Origin: a candidate division WOR-1 bacterium RIFOXYB2_FULL_46_45
GTDB lineage: Bacteria > Margulisbacteria > WOR-1 > XYC2-FULL-46-14
Length of the DNA: 64,000 nucleotides
NCBI GenBank assembly: GCA_001771585.1
Contig: MEUE01000001.1
Span: 248,001-312,000 of the forward strand
Direction: 5' to 3'
Every line of letters starts with the position of its first letter. Positions within the stretch are counted from its first letter, which is position 1. Below are positions 56,399 to 64,000 of the stretch, in pieces. The position numbers and the translations under genes are program-made. The notes beneath the pieces are model-generated. The model searched no databases, was not told the DNA's origin, and worked only from the letters and a program-made list of their open reading frames with translations.

Positions 56399-57019
56399 CT
56401 ACCTTAGTAAAAACAAGGTAAAATCGGCCGGATGATAATCGTGCCGCAACATGAACCGGGAACAAAAGGATCTGCAGTATTTTACCAGATCTTCGGGTTT
56501 AAAGTAATGGTAATTTCCGGAGCCGGTCTCGCGCAGGGCCCCCCTTGATAGAAAATTGGCCCCCACCCCTATTTTCGACAGTTCGTACATTCTAAGAAGG
56601 ATCGCCTTAACCTTTTCAAGATGCTCTTCCTCGTCCATAAAACGGAGATTAAAGGCCCCGGAACAAAAGACAAAATCGGATCTTTGTGGAATATGGCTCT
56701 CCAAAATGTCGGCCACTTCAAATTTTGCCTCCGGATGTTTTCTCCGCGCCGCGGCAACCATCCTCTCCGAAATATCGTAGCCGGTGTAGCTAAAGCGGAA
56801 ACCGCGCTTCTTTAAAAAACCGAAAAAATCGCCCAGTCCGCAGCCGATATCAAGGATTGAAAATCCGCGCCCTTTTCCGGCGATTGAAAAGAGCTGTTCC
56901 AATATCTGAAAACGGAGGGTTTGGCTCTCGGCAGATTTCCAATCAAGGGACAAGGGGCTTTTATCGCCATGCTTTTCCAGCAGTTCTTCGTAATAGCTTA
57001 CCTGTGTATCATGCGGCAT
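56399..57019 (-). CDS. Class I SAM-dependent methyltransferase
   Basis: A 206-residue methyltransferase: FSILDIGCGLGDFFGFLKKR (motif I), YTGYDISERMVAAARRKHPE, FEVADILE and DFVFCSGAFNLRF (motif IV). Small-molecule methyltransferases of this size are hard to assign. It overlaps asd by 11 nt, with which it is probably transcribed. Confidence 0.87.
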   Translation of the reverse strand: MPHDTQVSYYEELLEKHGDKSPLSLDWKSAESQTLRFQILEQLFSIAGKGRGFSILDIGCGLGDFFGFLKKRGFRFSYTGYDISERMVAAARRKHPEAKFEVADILESHIPQRSDFVFCSGAFNLRFMDEEEHLEKVKAILLRMYELSKIGVGANFLSRGALRETGSGNYHYFKPEDLVKYCRSFCSRFMLRHDYHPADFTLFLLR

Positions 57020-58022
57020 TAAGCAATTTCTCCGCGATTATAACCGCGTTCAAAGCCGCGCCGCGCCGCAAATTGTCGGAGACGATCCACATTTCAATCC
57101 CGTTTTCCTGCGAGATGTCTTCACGGATCCTGCCGACAAAAGTATCGTTTTTTCCGGCACATTCAATCGGGGTCGGATATTCCCCTTTGCCCGGATTATC
57201 AACAACTTTCACGGTCGGAAAAGCGGAGAGCAGTTCCCTGACCCTGGCAACAGATATCTTCTTTTTGGTTTTTATGTTCACGCATTCCGAATGGCCGATC
57301 ACAACCGGCACCCGGACGCAGGTCGCGGTTACTTTTATGGAATCATCTTCAAATATCTTTTGGGTTTCATTTACCATTTTCATTTCTTCTTTGGTATAAC
57401 CGTTGTCGGCAAACTGGTCGATCTGCGGGACAACGTTGAAGGCAATCTGTTTAGGCAGATACTTCACGTCTACTTTTGCCTCCGGGTTTTTAAGCAGCGC
57501 GGCGGTCTGTTCAAACATTTCGGCAACCGCCTCTTTCCCCCAGCCGGAGACCGATTGATAGGTTGAAATGACGAGTCGTTCGATCCCGACCTCATCGTAA
57601 ATTGGTTTTAGGGGGAGAACCATCTGGGCGGTTGAGCAGTTCGGGTTGGCGATGATCCCTTTGTGCCTTTTAATCGCCTGCGGGTTTACTTCGGGAACAA
57701 CCAGGGGGACATTCGGATCCATCCTGAAATGGCTGGTGTTGTCGATGACGACACAACCCCGTTTTGCCGCTTCGGGGGCGAGTGCTTTTGAAATAGATGC
57801 TCCGGCGGAAAAGAGACCAATCTCAATCCCTTCAAACGATTCCGGTTTCGCTTCGATCACTTCATATTCTTTGCTGTTAAATTTTACGGTGCTCCCGGCG
57901 GTGCGCGACGACGCCAGCGGCAGGAATTTTCCAACCGGAAAATTCCGCTCCTCAAGCACTTTGATCATCTCTTTCCCCACCATCCCGGTGGCACCGAGGA
58001 CGCAAATGTTATATTTTTTCAT
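57009..58022 (-). CDS. asd: Aspartate-semialdehyde dehydrogenase
   Basis: A 337-residue enzyme: ICVLGATGMVGKEMIKVLEE for NADP binding, LFSAGASISKALAPEAAKRG, GIIANPNCSTAQMVLPLKPI with the catalytic Cys129, and YQSVSGWGKEAVAEM. It reduces aspartyl phosphate to the semialdehyde for lysine/diaminopimelate, threonine and methionine. GATAAT ends 8 nt before the ATG with no SD, so it may be leaderless. Confidence 0.95.
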   Translation of the reverse strand: MKKYNICVLGATGMVGKEMIKVLEERNFPVGKFLPLASSRTAGSTVKFNSKEYEVIEAKPESFEGIEIGLFSAGASISKALAPEAAKRGCVVIDNTSHFRMDPNVPLVVPEVNPQAIKRHKGIIANPNCSTAQMVLPLKPIYDEVGIERLVISTYQSVSGWGKEAVAEMFEQTAALLKNPEAKVDVKYLPKQIAFNVVPQIDQFADNGYTKEEMKMVNETQKIFEDDSIKVTATCVRVPVVIGHSECVNIKTKKKISVARVRELLSAFPTVKVVDNPGKGEYPTPIECAGKNDTFVGRIREDISQENGIEMWIVSDNLRRGAALNAVIIAEKLLNAA

Positions 58023-58030
58023 AGTTAAAG

Positions 58031-58036
58031 ATTATC
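58031..58036 (-). promoter_or_regulatory. -10-like element of asd
   Basis: GATAAT 8 nt before the ATG, or TATGAT overlapping it 11 nt before; no SD. Confidence 0.5.
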
Positions 58037-58073
58037 ATATTTTGGGGGGAGAGGCAATTTGATTCTATCTTTT

Positions 58074-59162
58074 TTATTTCGTAAAATATCTTAACGCTTG
58101 AGCTGCCAACAAATCGTTCGCCGTGGCGTTTTCTCCTGTTGATTCAAATCCGGGAAGTTGTTGAAGGTTACCTGATTCCCGAAAAAAAACAAATTGATCT
58201 TTGTCTTTCTCGGCAATTTTTGCCAGCGCTTTTCTCGCTTGAGACGATCCCGCCTTGGCAAAATTAATAAGAACCATTAATGCGTTTGCACGCAGACGGT
58301 TCCACTCCTCATCAATGCTGCTACGATATTCCCATATAGGAGCATCGGCAGACTGTGCTTGAGGATAATATTCCCCGGGAGCTTCTTCGCTCTGAATCAT
58401 TTGTCGTTCCGAAAATCTATAATTAAAATCCCTATTTTCTAATATCTGCGAAAGCAACAACTCAAGCGGATTCAAATGCAATCTTATCGGCCTACGCAGA
58501 ATTTTTCCAATAGTAGGATCCCTGTTGATTTGTTTTCTTTGGACTTCTAAAAACTGCTTGAGTGAAATCCACTCCCGGTACATTGGCGGGTCAAATATTT
58601 TCCAGTAAGTTCTTTCAATCTGCGATGTCCAAACAATCCCTGCGTTATCAGGCACCAGCCCGCCCTTTCCTATTACTACAAATTTTTCATTCTTAGCTTC
58701 TTGATCTGTCCCGGCGATTAAATGATATCCGCGGCCAGAGCGGATAAATTTGCTTAACACCAGGATGTCGTGCGGTTGGCCATGAATGCTCAAAAAAAGC
58801 CCCCCGTTTTTTTTATTTGCTAAACGGAGGTCCTGACATGGAAGGAAGCCCAATAAATTAGTTACTAATATCTGCAATGTTTTTCTCATGCCAACCCCCT
58901 GAACCCTGCCTCTTAAATGAATTCTGGCCAATACTTCCGTTTCACTTCCTATTCTTGTCCCATCTATTTGAAACAAATATTCCGGATAATGATCCTTAAA
59001 ATAAGGGCTTCGATGCTCTCTTATTATTTGATAAGCCTCTATTCCTGATTTAACAATACTTGCAGGATAAATCCTGTCAATTGGAGTTGAAACAGCTCTT
59101 GTTATTCTCCTTTGAAACGGAGCGCGCAGAACCGAAAATCCCGGCACTGAAATTTTAGTCAT
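58074..59162 (-). CDS. Protein with internal acylphosphatase-like domain
   Basis: About 362 residues from MTKISVPGF; the ATG at 59162 follows SD AAGGGAG by 8 nt. Around residues 75-145 it has the acylphosphatase pattern: ARIHLRGRVQGVGMRKTLQI with the phosphate-loop Arg, then LRLANKKNGGLFLSIHGQP with the Asn. The N- and C-terminal parts are not recognised; the C-terminus has a Glu/Tyr/Ala-rich stretch. It follows the CofD-GlmU-HAD fusion by 49 nt. An acyl-phosphate or phosphoester role connected to that fusion is inferred. Confidence 0.72.
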   Translation of the reverse strand: MTKISVPGFSVLRAPFQRRITRAVSTPIDRIYPASIVKSGIEAYQIIREHRSPYFKDHYPEYLFQIDGTRIGSETEVLARIHLRGRVQGVGMRKTLQILVTNLLGFLPCQDLRLANKKNGGLFLSIHGQPHDILVLSKFIRSGRGYHLIAGTDQEAKNEKFVVIGKGGLVPDNAGIVWTSQIERTYWKIFDPPMYREWISLKQFLEVQRKQINRDPTIGKILRRPIRLHLNPLELLLSQILENRDFNYRFSERQMIQSEEAPGEYYPQAQSADAPIWEYRSSIDEEWNRLRANALMVLINFAKAGSSQARKALAKIAEKDKDQFVFFRESGNLQQLPGFESTGENATANDLLAAQALRYFTK

Positions 59163-59211
59163 GTTAATTGCTCCCTTATTCCTTAGCATTGCTTGTTTAC
59201 GACCTAGCCAC

Positions 59212-62200
59212 TTAAACAAACCTTAATTGCGGAAATAACCATTCAACCGCGCCAAGATTTTTCTTGTTCGACACCAGCGGCAAGGCAATTTGATCTTCTG
59301 AATCAGGATCAAAGTCCGCCGAAGAAAAGCTTCCCATTCCGACCAACATTTCGTGATCAACATTTTCTTTGCCTCCCCTATCGCCAACTTTAACTATTTG
59401 ATCAATATCCACCCCTATTCTTCCCGAAAAATCATACAAAGCCACCCCTTTATGCACCTCTGATCCGTAATCGGACGAAGTCAATATAATACTGGCGTCG
59501 GAATAAATCGAGCTGCTTATTCTGGCCTTTAACGGAATTCCGGCATATTCCATCAAATAATTTATCAGGGCAAGCAAGTTCCCCTGCCTCATCCTTTCAT
59601 GCGGCATGATCGTTATTTTATGGTCAGCAACATAGTACAAATCCTCAAAATCAAGTAAGTACCTTCTTATTAACGACATCGCCGCGGAAAGGACATACTT
59701 TGGAATTTTTCTGTCATAAAGAAGCTCGTCGGGAGAATCCAGCCTAAACCCTAAAGCCCCGACCGATGGATAAGCATAGAAACGCTGAAGTAAACTGGTA
59801 TCCTTCTTTGCTTTTTCCGCCAATTTCGACAATAACATTTTATTCAATGATCCCTCCAGCCGGCCTGATATAAAAGCAACTGGAATCCCGCTCTCAGCAA
59901 AACCAAGCAGGTGGCTTATCATACGGGGCGGAACCTCCCCTTGCAGATCAGTTAAATTTTCATCAACATCAAAAATTGCCGCGCGATACTGTTGTTCAAT
60001 TGCATACGTAAATCTTGCCCACATAATTTCCGCCTGATGATCCTGTGAATAGTTGCCAGTTCCATCAACAGACGCGGAAAGATCAGCCTTTTTACGATAA
60101 AGCTCTTCTTCAATCGGGACGCTGAATCTTGTTCCGTTTTCTAATTCAATCTGGTACGTTTCTACTATTGCCGCCTCTGCAACTGTATTGAACCCTTGTG
60201 TTTCTCTTGGGTCTGCCCCGGCAAAAGCAATCATTTTGGCTCCTTCGTCGCCAAAAAAACGAAACGACTGGAGCAGATCTATGTCTTTTCTTAAACCACT
60301 CTCCCCAATCCATCTACGTAATCTCTTTATCCCTTCAAAGAGCCGGTCTCTTCTGACAACAAACAAGCTTGCATCATGCTCACCATACTGTCTCCTAGTT
60401 TGCGGGTCTTCTTTTGTTTGAAAAATCCCGATAACATTCCCATCCGAATCGCGCTCTATCCCCGCATAAGGATTCCCTTCCCAACAGGTCGGCATAGTTA
60501 CATCCGGATCACCCAAAGCCTCGTGAATAAATAAAGCTTCACGCATGGTAGAAAGCCTCACGTTAGCAGCGTCCCCCCAAACAATCATCACATTCTTTAT
60601 AGAAGGGTCCAGGCTGTCTTCTGCCACAAGAATGGACGAACCGGTTCCCATCGGTAGGCCAACAACGGTGTTGGGGTTAATTCCGGCTTGGGACAAAGTA
60701 TCTCTGATAGCAGCATCATTGTCCTCGTTGGTCAAAACGATAAAATCACGATCTATACCGCTAACCCTTCTGATCAAATGCAGTAGAGCCGGTTCTCCAT
60801 TGATCGGATAAAGAGCTTTGGGATATTCTGATTTTAACCTGGTCGACTGTCCGCCGGCGGCAATCATAATTCTTACTGGAGAAATTGGCGAGTACTCTTC
60901 TAATCTTCTTATCCCCAATATTCTGTTTCCTAGGTTATGAACCCTTTCCCTTACTTCTTCAAATTTTAACGGATTTGAAAGTAAATTTTCTAAAACCATA
61001 CGATCTCTTTCTAGAACTGATGAGCTTTTTGGAACAATACATCCTTCCCTGTAACAGCAATTTAAACGGTCCAATCGCTGCAAAACCAGAATTAATTTAG
61101 CGAGTTTATCGCTGACATGATGACCGGGAACGACAGAATCTTCTATGTCAGCCTCAATAACGTTAAGCCCGAGTTTTTTTAAATCTTCGATATCTATTGG
61201 AATATGGGTTTTTCCCCCGTTGATATCCACCCTGTACCCGTGAGTATTTACTATCACATAATCCAATAGGTCGTGAATAAAAGTGTCTTTCCTAAGCTCG
61301 GCTTGAAATAAAGACTCCATTGTTAAAAGCTGTTCACTGGCAGTTCTCTTTCCCCGTTCCCGCACAAGGTTTAAAATGCAAACCTTCAAAGCCAGACTAC
61401 TCTTATAGTCCGAAGGGAAACGTTTTGTCTTTATGGTTGGAGCTAAGCTGGAACTGAATGTTGTCGGGGCAAACACTAAAACATCGGCAGACATGGCTAT
61501 CCGTGCTTCCGCGGACAATTCTATCGCCACATCTCTTTCTTCTAAAAACCTCTTTTTTTCTTCAACTGTTTTCATTTGACCCAATGCGTCTATCTCTTTT
61601 TTTGAAGCTGGCTTGGCCAAAAGATAAGTGTTGTCGATTTCCTGTTCTAAAAGCCGGTCAACAATCTCTGCCTCGGAAGCCAAAAACTCACCTTTTTCCG
61701 TCAAGGCCACCAACCAAAGTGATTGTGAATCGTTTAAAATTATTCTCCCTCTTACCCCCAATAATCCGCTTAGCTCTTCAATCGCCGTATTGTATCTGCC
61801 GTTTTTCATATACACCCCTGTAAAAACAAGGTTGCGAACCCCAAAATCCCGTAAATCGTAATCCGGAGAAACCCGCAAGGCACGGCGGTAAAAATATTTC
61901 AAATAAGATCGGAAGCTCTCTCGCACTCCAGCCGGCAAAAGATAAAAGGCCTTTTCAAAATCCGTTCCCCCCGGATCTTCGCAAGTTGTAATGCGCCGTA
62001 AAGATTCCAAATGCTCCGCGGGAGAAAACGACTTTGAAAGTCTCATGCCCAAAAACAGCTTTATAGCGGAAGATCCCTCCATCTGCGGATCTAGCAAGTT
62101 TACAATATTTTTTGCTATGTCCGAGGGACCAAGCATATTAAAATCATGCCTTATCTTCCCGGTGCTTTTTCCGTCATCATAAGCGTTAAGAAGAACAGAC

Positions 62201-62421
62201 AAATCAACCCCGCTAACATCCGCCAGAGAAGAGGAAAGCCCGTTTGATCCGGTCCCGCCGGAAAAGAGCGTAACAGAACAGCTTGCCTGCGAGATCCATA
62301 GTTTATCGAAAAGGCCGACCAACCCTTCGGAAGAAATTTTTTGTCCCACCAGCCTGCCAATAATTTTATTCGTGCCTAATGTTTGCGCCACCACGGCGGA
62401 ATGCACTCTAACACTTGTCAT
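59212..62421 (-). CDS. Trifunctional fusion: CofD/GlmR-like, GlmU-like nucleotidyltransferase, HAD hydrolase
   Basis: A 1069-residue protein, SD AGAGGGA before the ATG. Residues about 45-460 resemble CofD/YvcK: VTLFSGGTGSNGLSSSLADV, LLNAYDDGKSTGKIRHDFNM, LGPSDIAKNIVNLL and ADVLVFAPTTFSSSLAPTI. Residues about 512-770 are a GlmU-type GT-A nucleotidyltransferase: RIMIAAGGQSTRLKSEYPKA, VGLPMGTGSSILVAED, MIVWGDAANVRLSTM. Residues about 812-1069 are a HAD hydrolase: RAAIFDVDENLTDLQGE, PVAFISGRLEGSL and IVKVGDRGGKENVDHEM. In F420 synthesis CofC (nucleotidyltransferase) and CofD act in sequence; GlmR binds UDP-GlcNAc in wall control. The combination is unknown to me. Confidence 0.85.
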   Translation of the reverse strand: MTSVRVHSAVVAQTLGTNKIIGRLVGQKISSEGLVGLFDKLWISQASCSVTLFSGGTGSNGLSSSLADVSGVDLSVLLNAYDDGKSTGKIRHDFNMLGPSDIAKNIVNLLDPQMEGSSAIKLFLGMRLSKSFSPAEHLESLRRITTCEDPGGTDFEKAFYLLPAGVRESFRSYLKYFYRRALRVSPDYDLRDFGVRNLVFTGVYMKNGRYNTAIEELSGLLGVRGRIILNDSQSLWLVALTEKGEFLASEAEIVDRLLEQEIDNTYLLAKPASKKEIDALGQMKTVEEKKRFLEERDVAIELSAEARIAMSADVLVFAPTTFSSSLAPTIKTKRFPSDYKSSLALKVCILNLVRERGKRTASEQLLTMESLFQAELRKDTFIHDLLDYVIVNTHGYRVDINGGKTHIPIDIEDLKKLGLNVIEADIEDSVVPGHHVSDKLAKLILVLQRLDRLNCCYREGCIVPKSSSVLERDRMVLENLLSNPLKFEEVRERVHNLGNRILGIRRLEEYSPISPVRIMIAAGGQSTRLKSEYPKALYPINGEPALLHLIRRVSGIDRDFIVLTNEDNDAAIRDTLSQAGINPNTVVGLPMGTGSSILVAEDSLDPSIKNVMIVWGDAANVRLSTMREALFIHEALGDPDVTMPTCWEGNPYAGIERDSDGNVIGIFQTKEDPQTRRQYGEHDASLFVVRRDRLFEGIKRLRRWIGESGLRKDIDLLQSFRFFGDEGAKMIAFAGADPRETQGFNTVAEAAIVETYQIELENGTRFSVPIEEELYRKKADLSASVDGTGNYSQDHQAEIMWARFTYAIEQQYRAAIFDVDENLTDLQGEVPPRMISHLLGFAESGIPVAFISGRLEGSLNKMLLSKLAEKAKKDTSLLQRFYAYPSVGALGFRLDSPDELLYDRKIPKYVLSAAMSLIRRYLLDFEDLYYVADHKITIMPHERMRQGNLLALINYLMEYAGIPLKARISSSIYSDASIILTSSDYGSEVHKGVALYDFSGRIGVDIDQIVKVGDRGGKENVDHEMLVGMGSFSSADFDPDSEDQIALPLVSNKKNLGAVEWLFPQLRFV

Positions 62422-62423
62422 AA

Positions 62424-62522
62424 TTATTCCCTCTGTTTTTTCTTAGAAACCTTTAAAACGTTCTTACTTGGAAAGGTTGCTACTTTTCTTAACACGGGCA
62501 AACAACCCGATACTTCTCCCAT
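62424..62522 (-). CDS. Possible 32-residue small protein or leader peptide
   Basis: MGEVSGCLPVLRKVATFPSK followed by 12 more mostly basic residues. GGGAGG lies 9 nt before the ATG and its stop is 2 nt before the ATG of the trifunctional gene. Both signals are good for a real small gene or a leader that couples translation. The region from 62524 to 62607 before it is an open stretch without a start codon (VVPEEKLELQIPEWAKDTGL), perhaps the end of a lost gene. Confidence 0.45.
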   Translation of the reverse strand: MGEVSGCLPVLRKVATFPSKNVLKVSKKKQRE

Positions 62523-62623
62523 CTCACTCAACCTCCCTTATATTTAGACCAGTATCTTTTGCCCATTCCGGAATCTGAAGTTCAAGCTTTTCTTCAGGTA
62601 CAACAAACTATTTTTGAACCTCA

Positions 62624-63265
62624 CTACCCGCTAAAACAACCCCCGTCACTAAACCCTCCCCCCGAATTACCATCGCTATCGCCTCCCCCATCATAACCAC
62701 CGGAAGAATCTCCCCAAGATCCCTCGCTTGCCCCATAAGAATCTTCTCCTCCCATTGCCCCACCAACAGAATCGCTCCCGCCAGAATAACCACTACTAGT
62801 ACTTCCTCCCCCTTCTCCATAATCCCCCATTCCTCGGTCTTCCGACTCATAGCTTCCCTCCCCTGTTGAAGCCACAATATTTTTTGGCATAATAACCGGT
62901 GAGAATAAAACCCCCTGTTGTACAAGGCTTTCCTGGTATTTCCTTGATGGCTGGTCGCACAAAATATCAAGGATTTTTTTTATTTGCTTTTGTTCTGTTC
63001 CTTTGGAAAAAGTAATTTTTAGGATTCCTGCCTTATAGAGATTTTTAGCATAATAATTGGAGGCCACAATTGGAATATTTTCTTTTTCCGTGTACAAACC
63101 ATCCGGCTTAACCAATAAATCAACATCTCCAAGGACACCGATCCCCCAAATCGCGGCACAAACCTTACTTGCCCCACGAGTAAAAGTGGCACTATTAAAC
63201 AACAACCTTGGCCAAGAAATATTTCTTTGTGATCCAAGAAAAGAAACATTAGCTGTTTTTAACAT
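62624..63265 (-). CDS. Protein with Gly/Ser-rich low-complexity C-terminus
   Basis: A 213-residue protein with a G6-containing SD. The N-terminal 130 residues (SFLGSQRNISWPRLLFNSAT, GIGVLGDVDLLVKPDGLYTE, ILKITFSKGTEQKQIKKILD) form a small domain I do not recognise. The last 75 residues are almost all Gly, Ser, Asp and Tyr, as in secreted or surface-linked disordered tails, but no signal peptide is seen. It ends in GGGFSDGGCFSG. It overlaps the helical gene upstream by 7 nt. Confidence 0.75.
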   Translation of the reverse strand: MLKTANVSFLGSQRNISWPRLLFNSATFTRGASKVCAAIWGIGVLGDVDLLVKPDGLYTEKENIPIVASNYYAKNLYKAGILKITFSKGTEQKQIKKILDILCDQPSRKYQESLVQQGVLFSPVIMPKNIVASTGEGSYESEDRGMGDYGEGGGSTSSGYSGGSDSVGGAMGGEDSYGASEGSWGDSSGGYDGGGDSDGNSGGGFSDGGCFSG

Positions 63266-63786
63266 GTTGTTCCCCCCTTTTTTGTCTTCACCATCTTCCG
63301 AACAATCTTCGCTAAACCTTCCGCTTCATCCTTCATCTTTTTGATCAGATCAAAATCCTCAACCATCGCGTCCAGCTGCTCCAACAATTTATGGCAGTAA
63401 CTTATTTCTTTTTTCGCCTCCTCTAAAATCGTCTCCTGGTCTTCCGTATCGACACTGTGTTTTGCAACCAGCAAATGGACCCGGTAAACATCCGTCGCAA
63501 ACAGGAGCGAAGATTCAATCAAGTGGTGGATCGGCTCCCTAAGATCGATTCTTTCCTCCATTTGTCCGGCCATAACAATCGCCATCTTTCCAAAGCCAAA
63601 CGCCTTTTCAATGCAGGGATTGGCCGCCCTCTCTTTTTCCAGCGTTCCGATAAAAGAATTTAAGGTCGGAAGGTTTTGATCTTCAAATATCTCTTCTTGT
63701 TGAATTAAATCGCTCATGTATCGGTACCAGCAATTTTCGCGCCGTAAAATCACGCTTGCGTCCCCTCCAATCTGTAGCCCTTTCAT
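63259..63786 (-). CDS. Helical protein of unknown function
   Basis: About 175 residues from MKGLQIGGDASVILRREN; AGGGA lies 5 nt before the ATG at 63786. It is largely alpha-helical (EPIHHLIESSLLFATDVYRV, QETILEEAKKEISYCHKLLE, LIKKMKDEAEGLAKIVRKMV), perhaps a helical bundle. It is coupled to the Gly/Ser-rich gene and divergent from a response regulator. No family is recognised. Confidence 0.72.
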   Translation of the reverse strand: MKGLQIGGDASVILRRENCWYRYMSDLIQQEEIFEDQNLPTLNSFIGTLEKERAANPCIEKAFGFGKMAIVMAGQMEERIDLREPIHHLIESSLLFATDVYRVHLLVAKHSVDTEDQETILEEAKKEISYCHKLLEQLDAMVEDFDLIKKMKDEAEGLAKIVRKMVKTKKGGTTC

Positions 63787-63834
63787 TACATCCCTGTAGA
63801 AAAACACTACAATTTAGTGAAATTTTGAGGTAGA

Positions 63835-63855
63835 ATGACCGATATATATTTATGA
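63835..63855 (+). CDS. Possible 6-codon leader peptide before the response regulator
   Basis: MTDIYL, with GAGG 4 nt before its ATG; its TGA overlaps the response regulator ATG as ATGA. The regulator has no SD of its own, so coupled translation is plausible. Confidence 0.35.
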   Translation: MTDIYL

Positions 63856-64000
63856 AAACCGATAAACCAAAGATACTGGCGATCGACGACGAAGAAAGCA
63901 TCTTAATTACTTATAAAAACTACTTGAAAGAAGATTTTACGGTAGTCCTCTGCCAGTCCGGAAAAGAAGGACTGGAAAAAATCAAAGAGACCCCTTTCGA
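63852..64000 (+). CDS. Response regulator receiver domain, C-terminus beyond window
   Basis: 49 codons seen: MKTDKPKILAIDDEESILIT, then a stretch with YLKEDFTVVLCQSGKEGLEK. The acidic pocket (DDEE) after ILAI is the typical receiver start. The phospho-Asp and output domain are beyond the window, so the class cannot be told. Confidence 0.85.
   Translation, partial: MKTDKPKILAIDDEESILITYKNYLKEDFTVVLCQSGKEGLEKIKETPF

Noticed and set aside
62488-62503. Terminator hairpin CGGG-CAAACAA-CCCG before the trifunctional gene
   Set aside because: The stem is only 4 bp with no T-run after it, and it lies in the possible 32-codon ORF.
62608-62970. Minus-strand frame of 120 codons over the Gly/Ser-rich gene
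   Set aside because: It is the shifted reading of the low-complexity repeat (Gly/Val/Glu rich) and has no SD; the frame at 62624-63265 has both an SD and an N-terminal domain.

Overview
The window looks like chromosomal DNA of an uncultivated, Gram-negative-type bacterium of low to moderate G+C. Signs of an outer envelope are a Wza-type SLBB export protein with signal peptide, a Wzz-type chain-length protein, a Wzx flippase and LpxD-like acyltransferases. No rRNA or tRNA is present to fix the phylum. The mix of genes and short palindromic repeats resembles candidate phyla such as Margulisbacteria/Saganbacteria or Omnitrophota, but this is a low-confidence guess.

Positions 1 to about 42.4 kb hold one very long minus-strand surface-glycan locus. 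It reads from a small HTH regulator (42372) and a Wza-like exporter leftward, off the left edge. Nearly all genes overlap or abut. A consensus sigma-70 promoter with a direct repeat lies just before the regulator, inside the 3' end of lhgO. In reading order the modules are: export (wza, wzz) interrupted by a duplicated S23-type gene and a HepT/MntA toxin-antitoxin pair; an unusual group of Fe-alcohol dehydrogenase, class III aminotransferase, Gfo/Idh oxidoreductase, SDR and CMP-sugar synthetase; ACP, GNAT and SDR; a NeuB/NeuC-type nonulosonate module with a CBS-epimerase fusion; a pseudaminic-type module (pseB, pseC, pseI, fused pseF-pseG) with two unknown glycosyltransferase-like proteins and a radical SAM protein; WbqC and Wzx; a second ACP module with KAS III and FabG-like SDR, which resembles the viosamine (3-hydroxybutyryl sugar) modules of flagellin glycosylation islands; then aminotransferases, epimerases, GT2 enzymes and membrane glycosyltransferase-like proteins.

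From 42.4 to 58 kb the genes are mostly housekeeping: lhgO, mtnA, murE, a FemAB-like protein, trpG/pabA, an FmdB zinc ribbon, serS, cysS, cysE, a TrkA-type K+ channel and asd. Mixed in are a CheD-like deamidase candidate, an orphan radical SAM protein and hypothetical genes. Several of these genes have a -10-like hexamer only 6-8 nt before the ATG, which suggests leaderless transcripts. Short palindromes are inserted in frame in lhgO (twice) and cysS, and a heptamer repeat sits inside murE.

From 58 to 64 kb the genes are unusual: an acylphosphatase-like protein; a 1069-residue fusion of a CofD/GlmR-like domain, a GlmU-like nucleotidyltransferase and a HAD hydrolase; a Gly/Ser-rich protein; a helical protein; and a divergent response regulator cut by the right edge.

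The best candidates for something undescribed are the CofD-GlmU-HAD fusion with its acylphosphatase neighbour, the in-frame palindromic elements, the Fe-ADH/aminotransferase/CMP-synthetase module, and the S23/HepT-MntA duplication structure.
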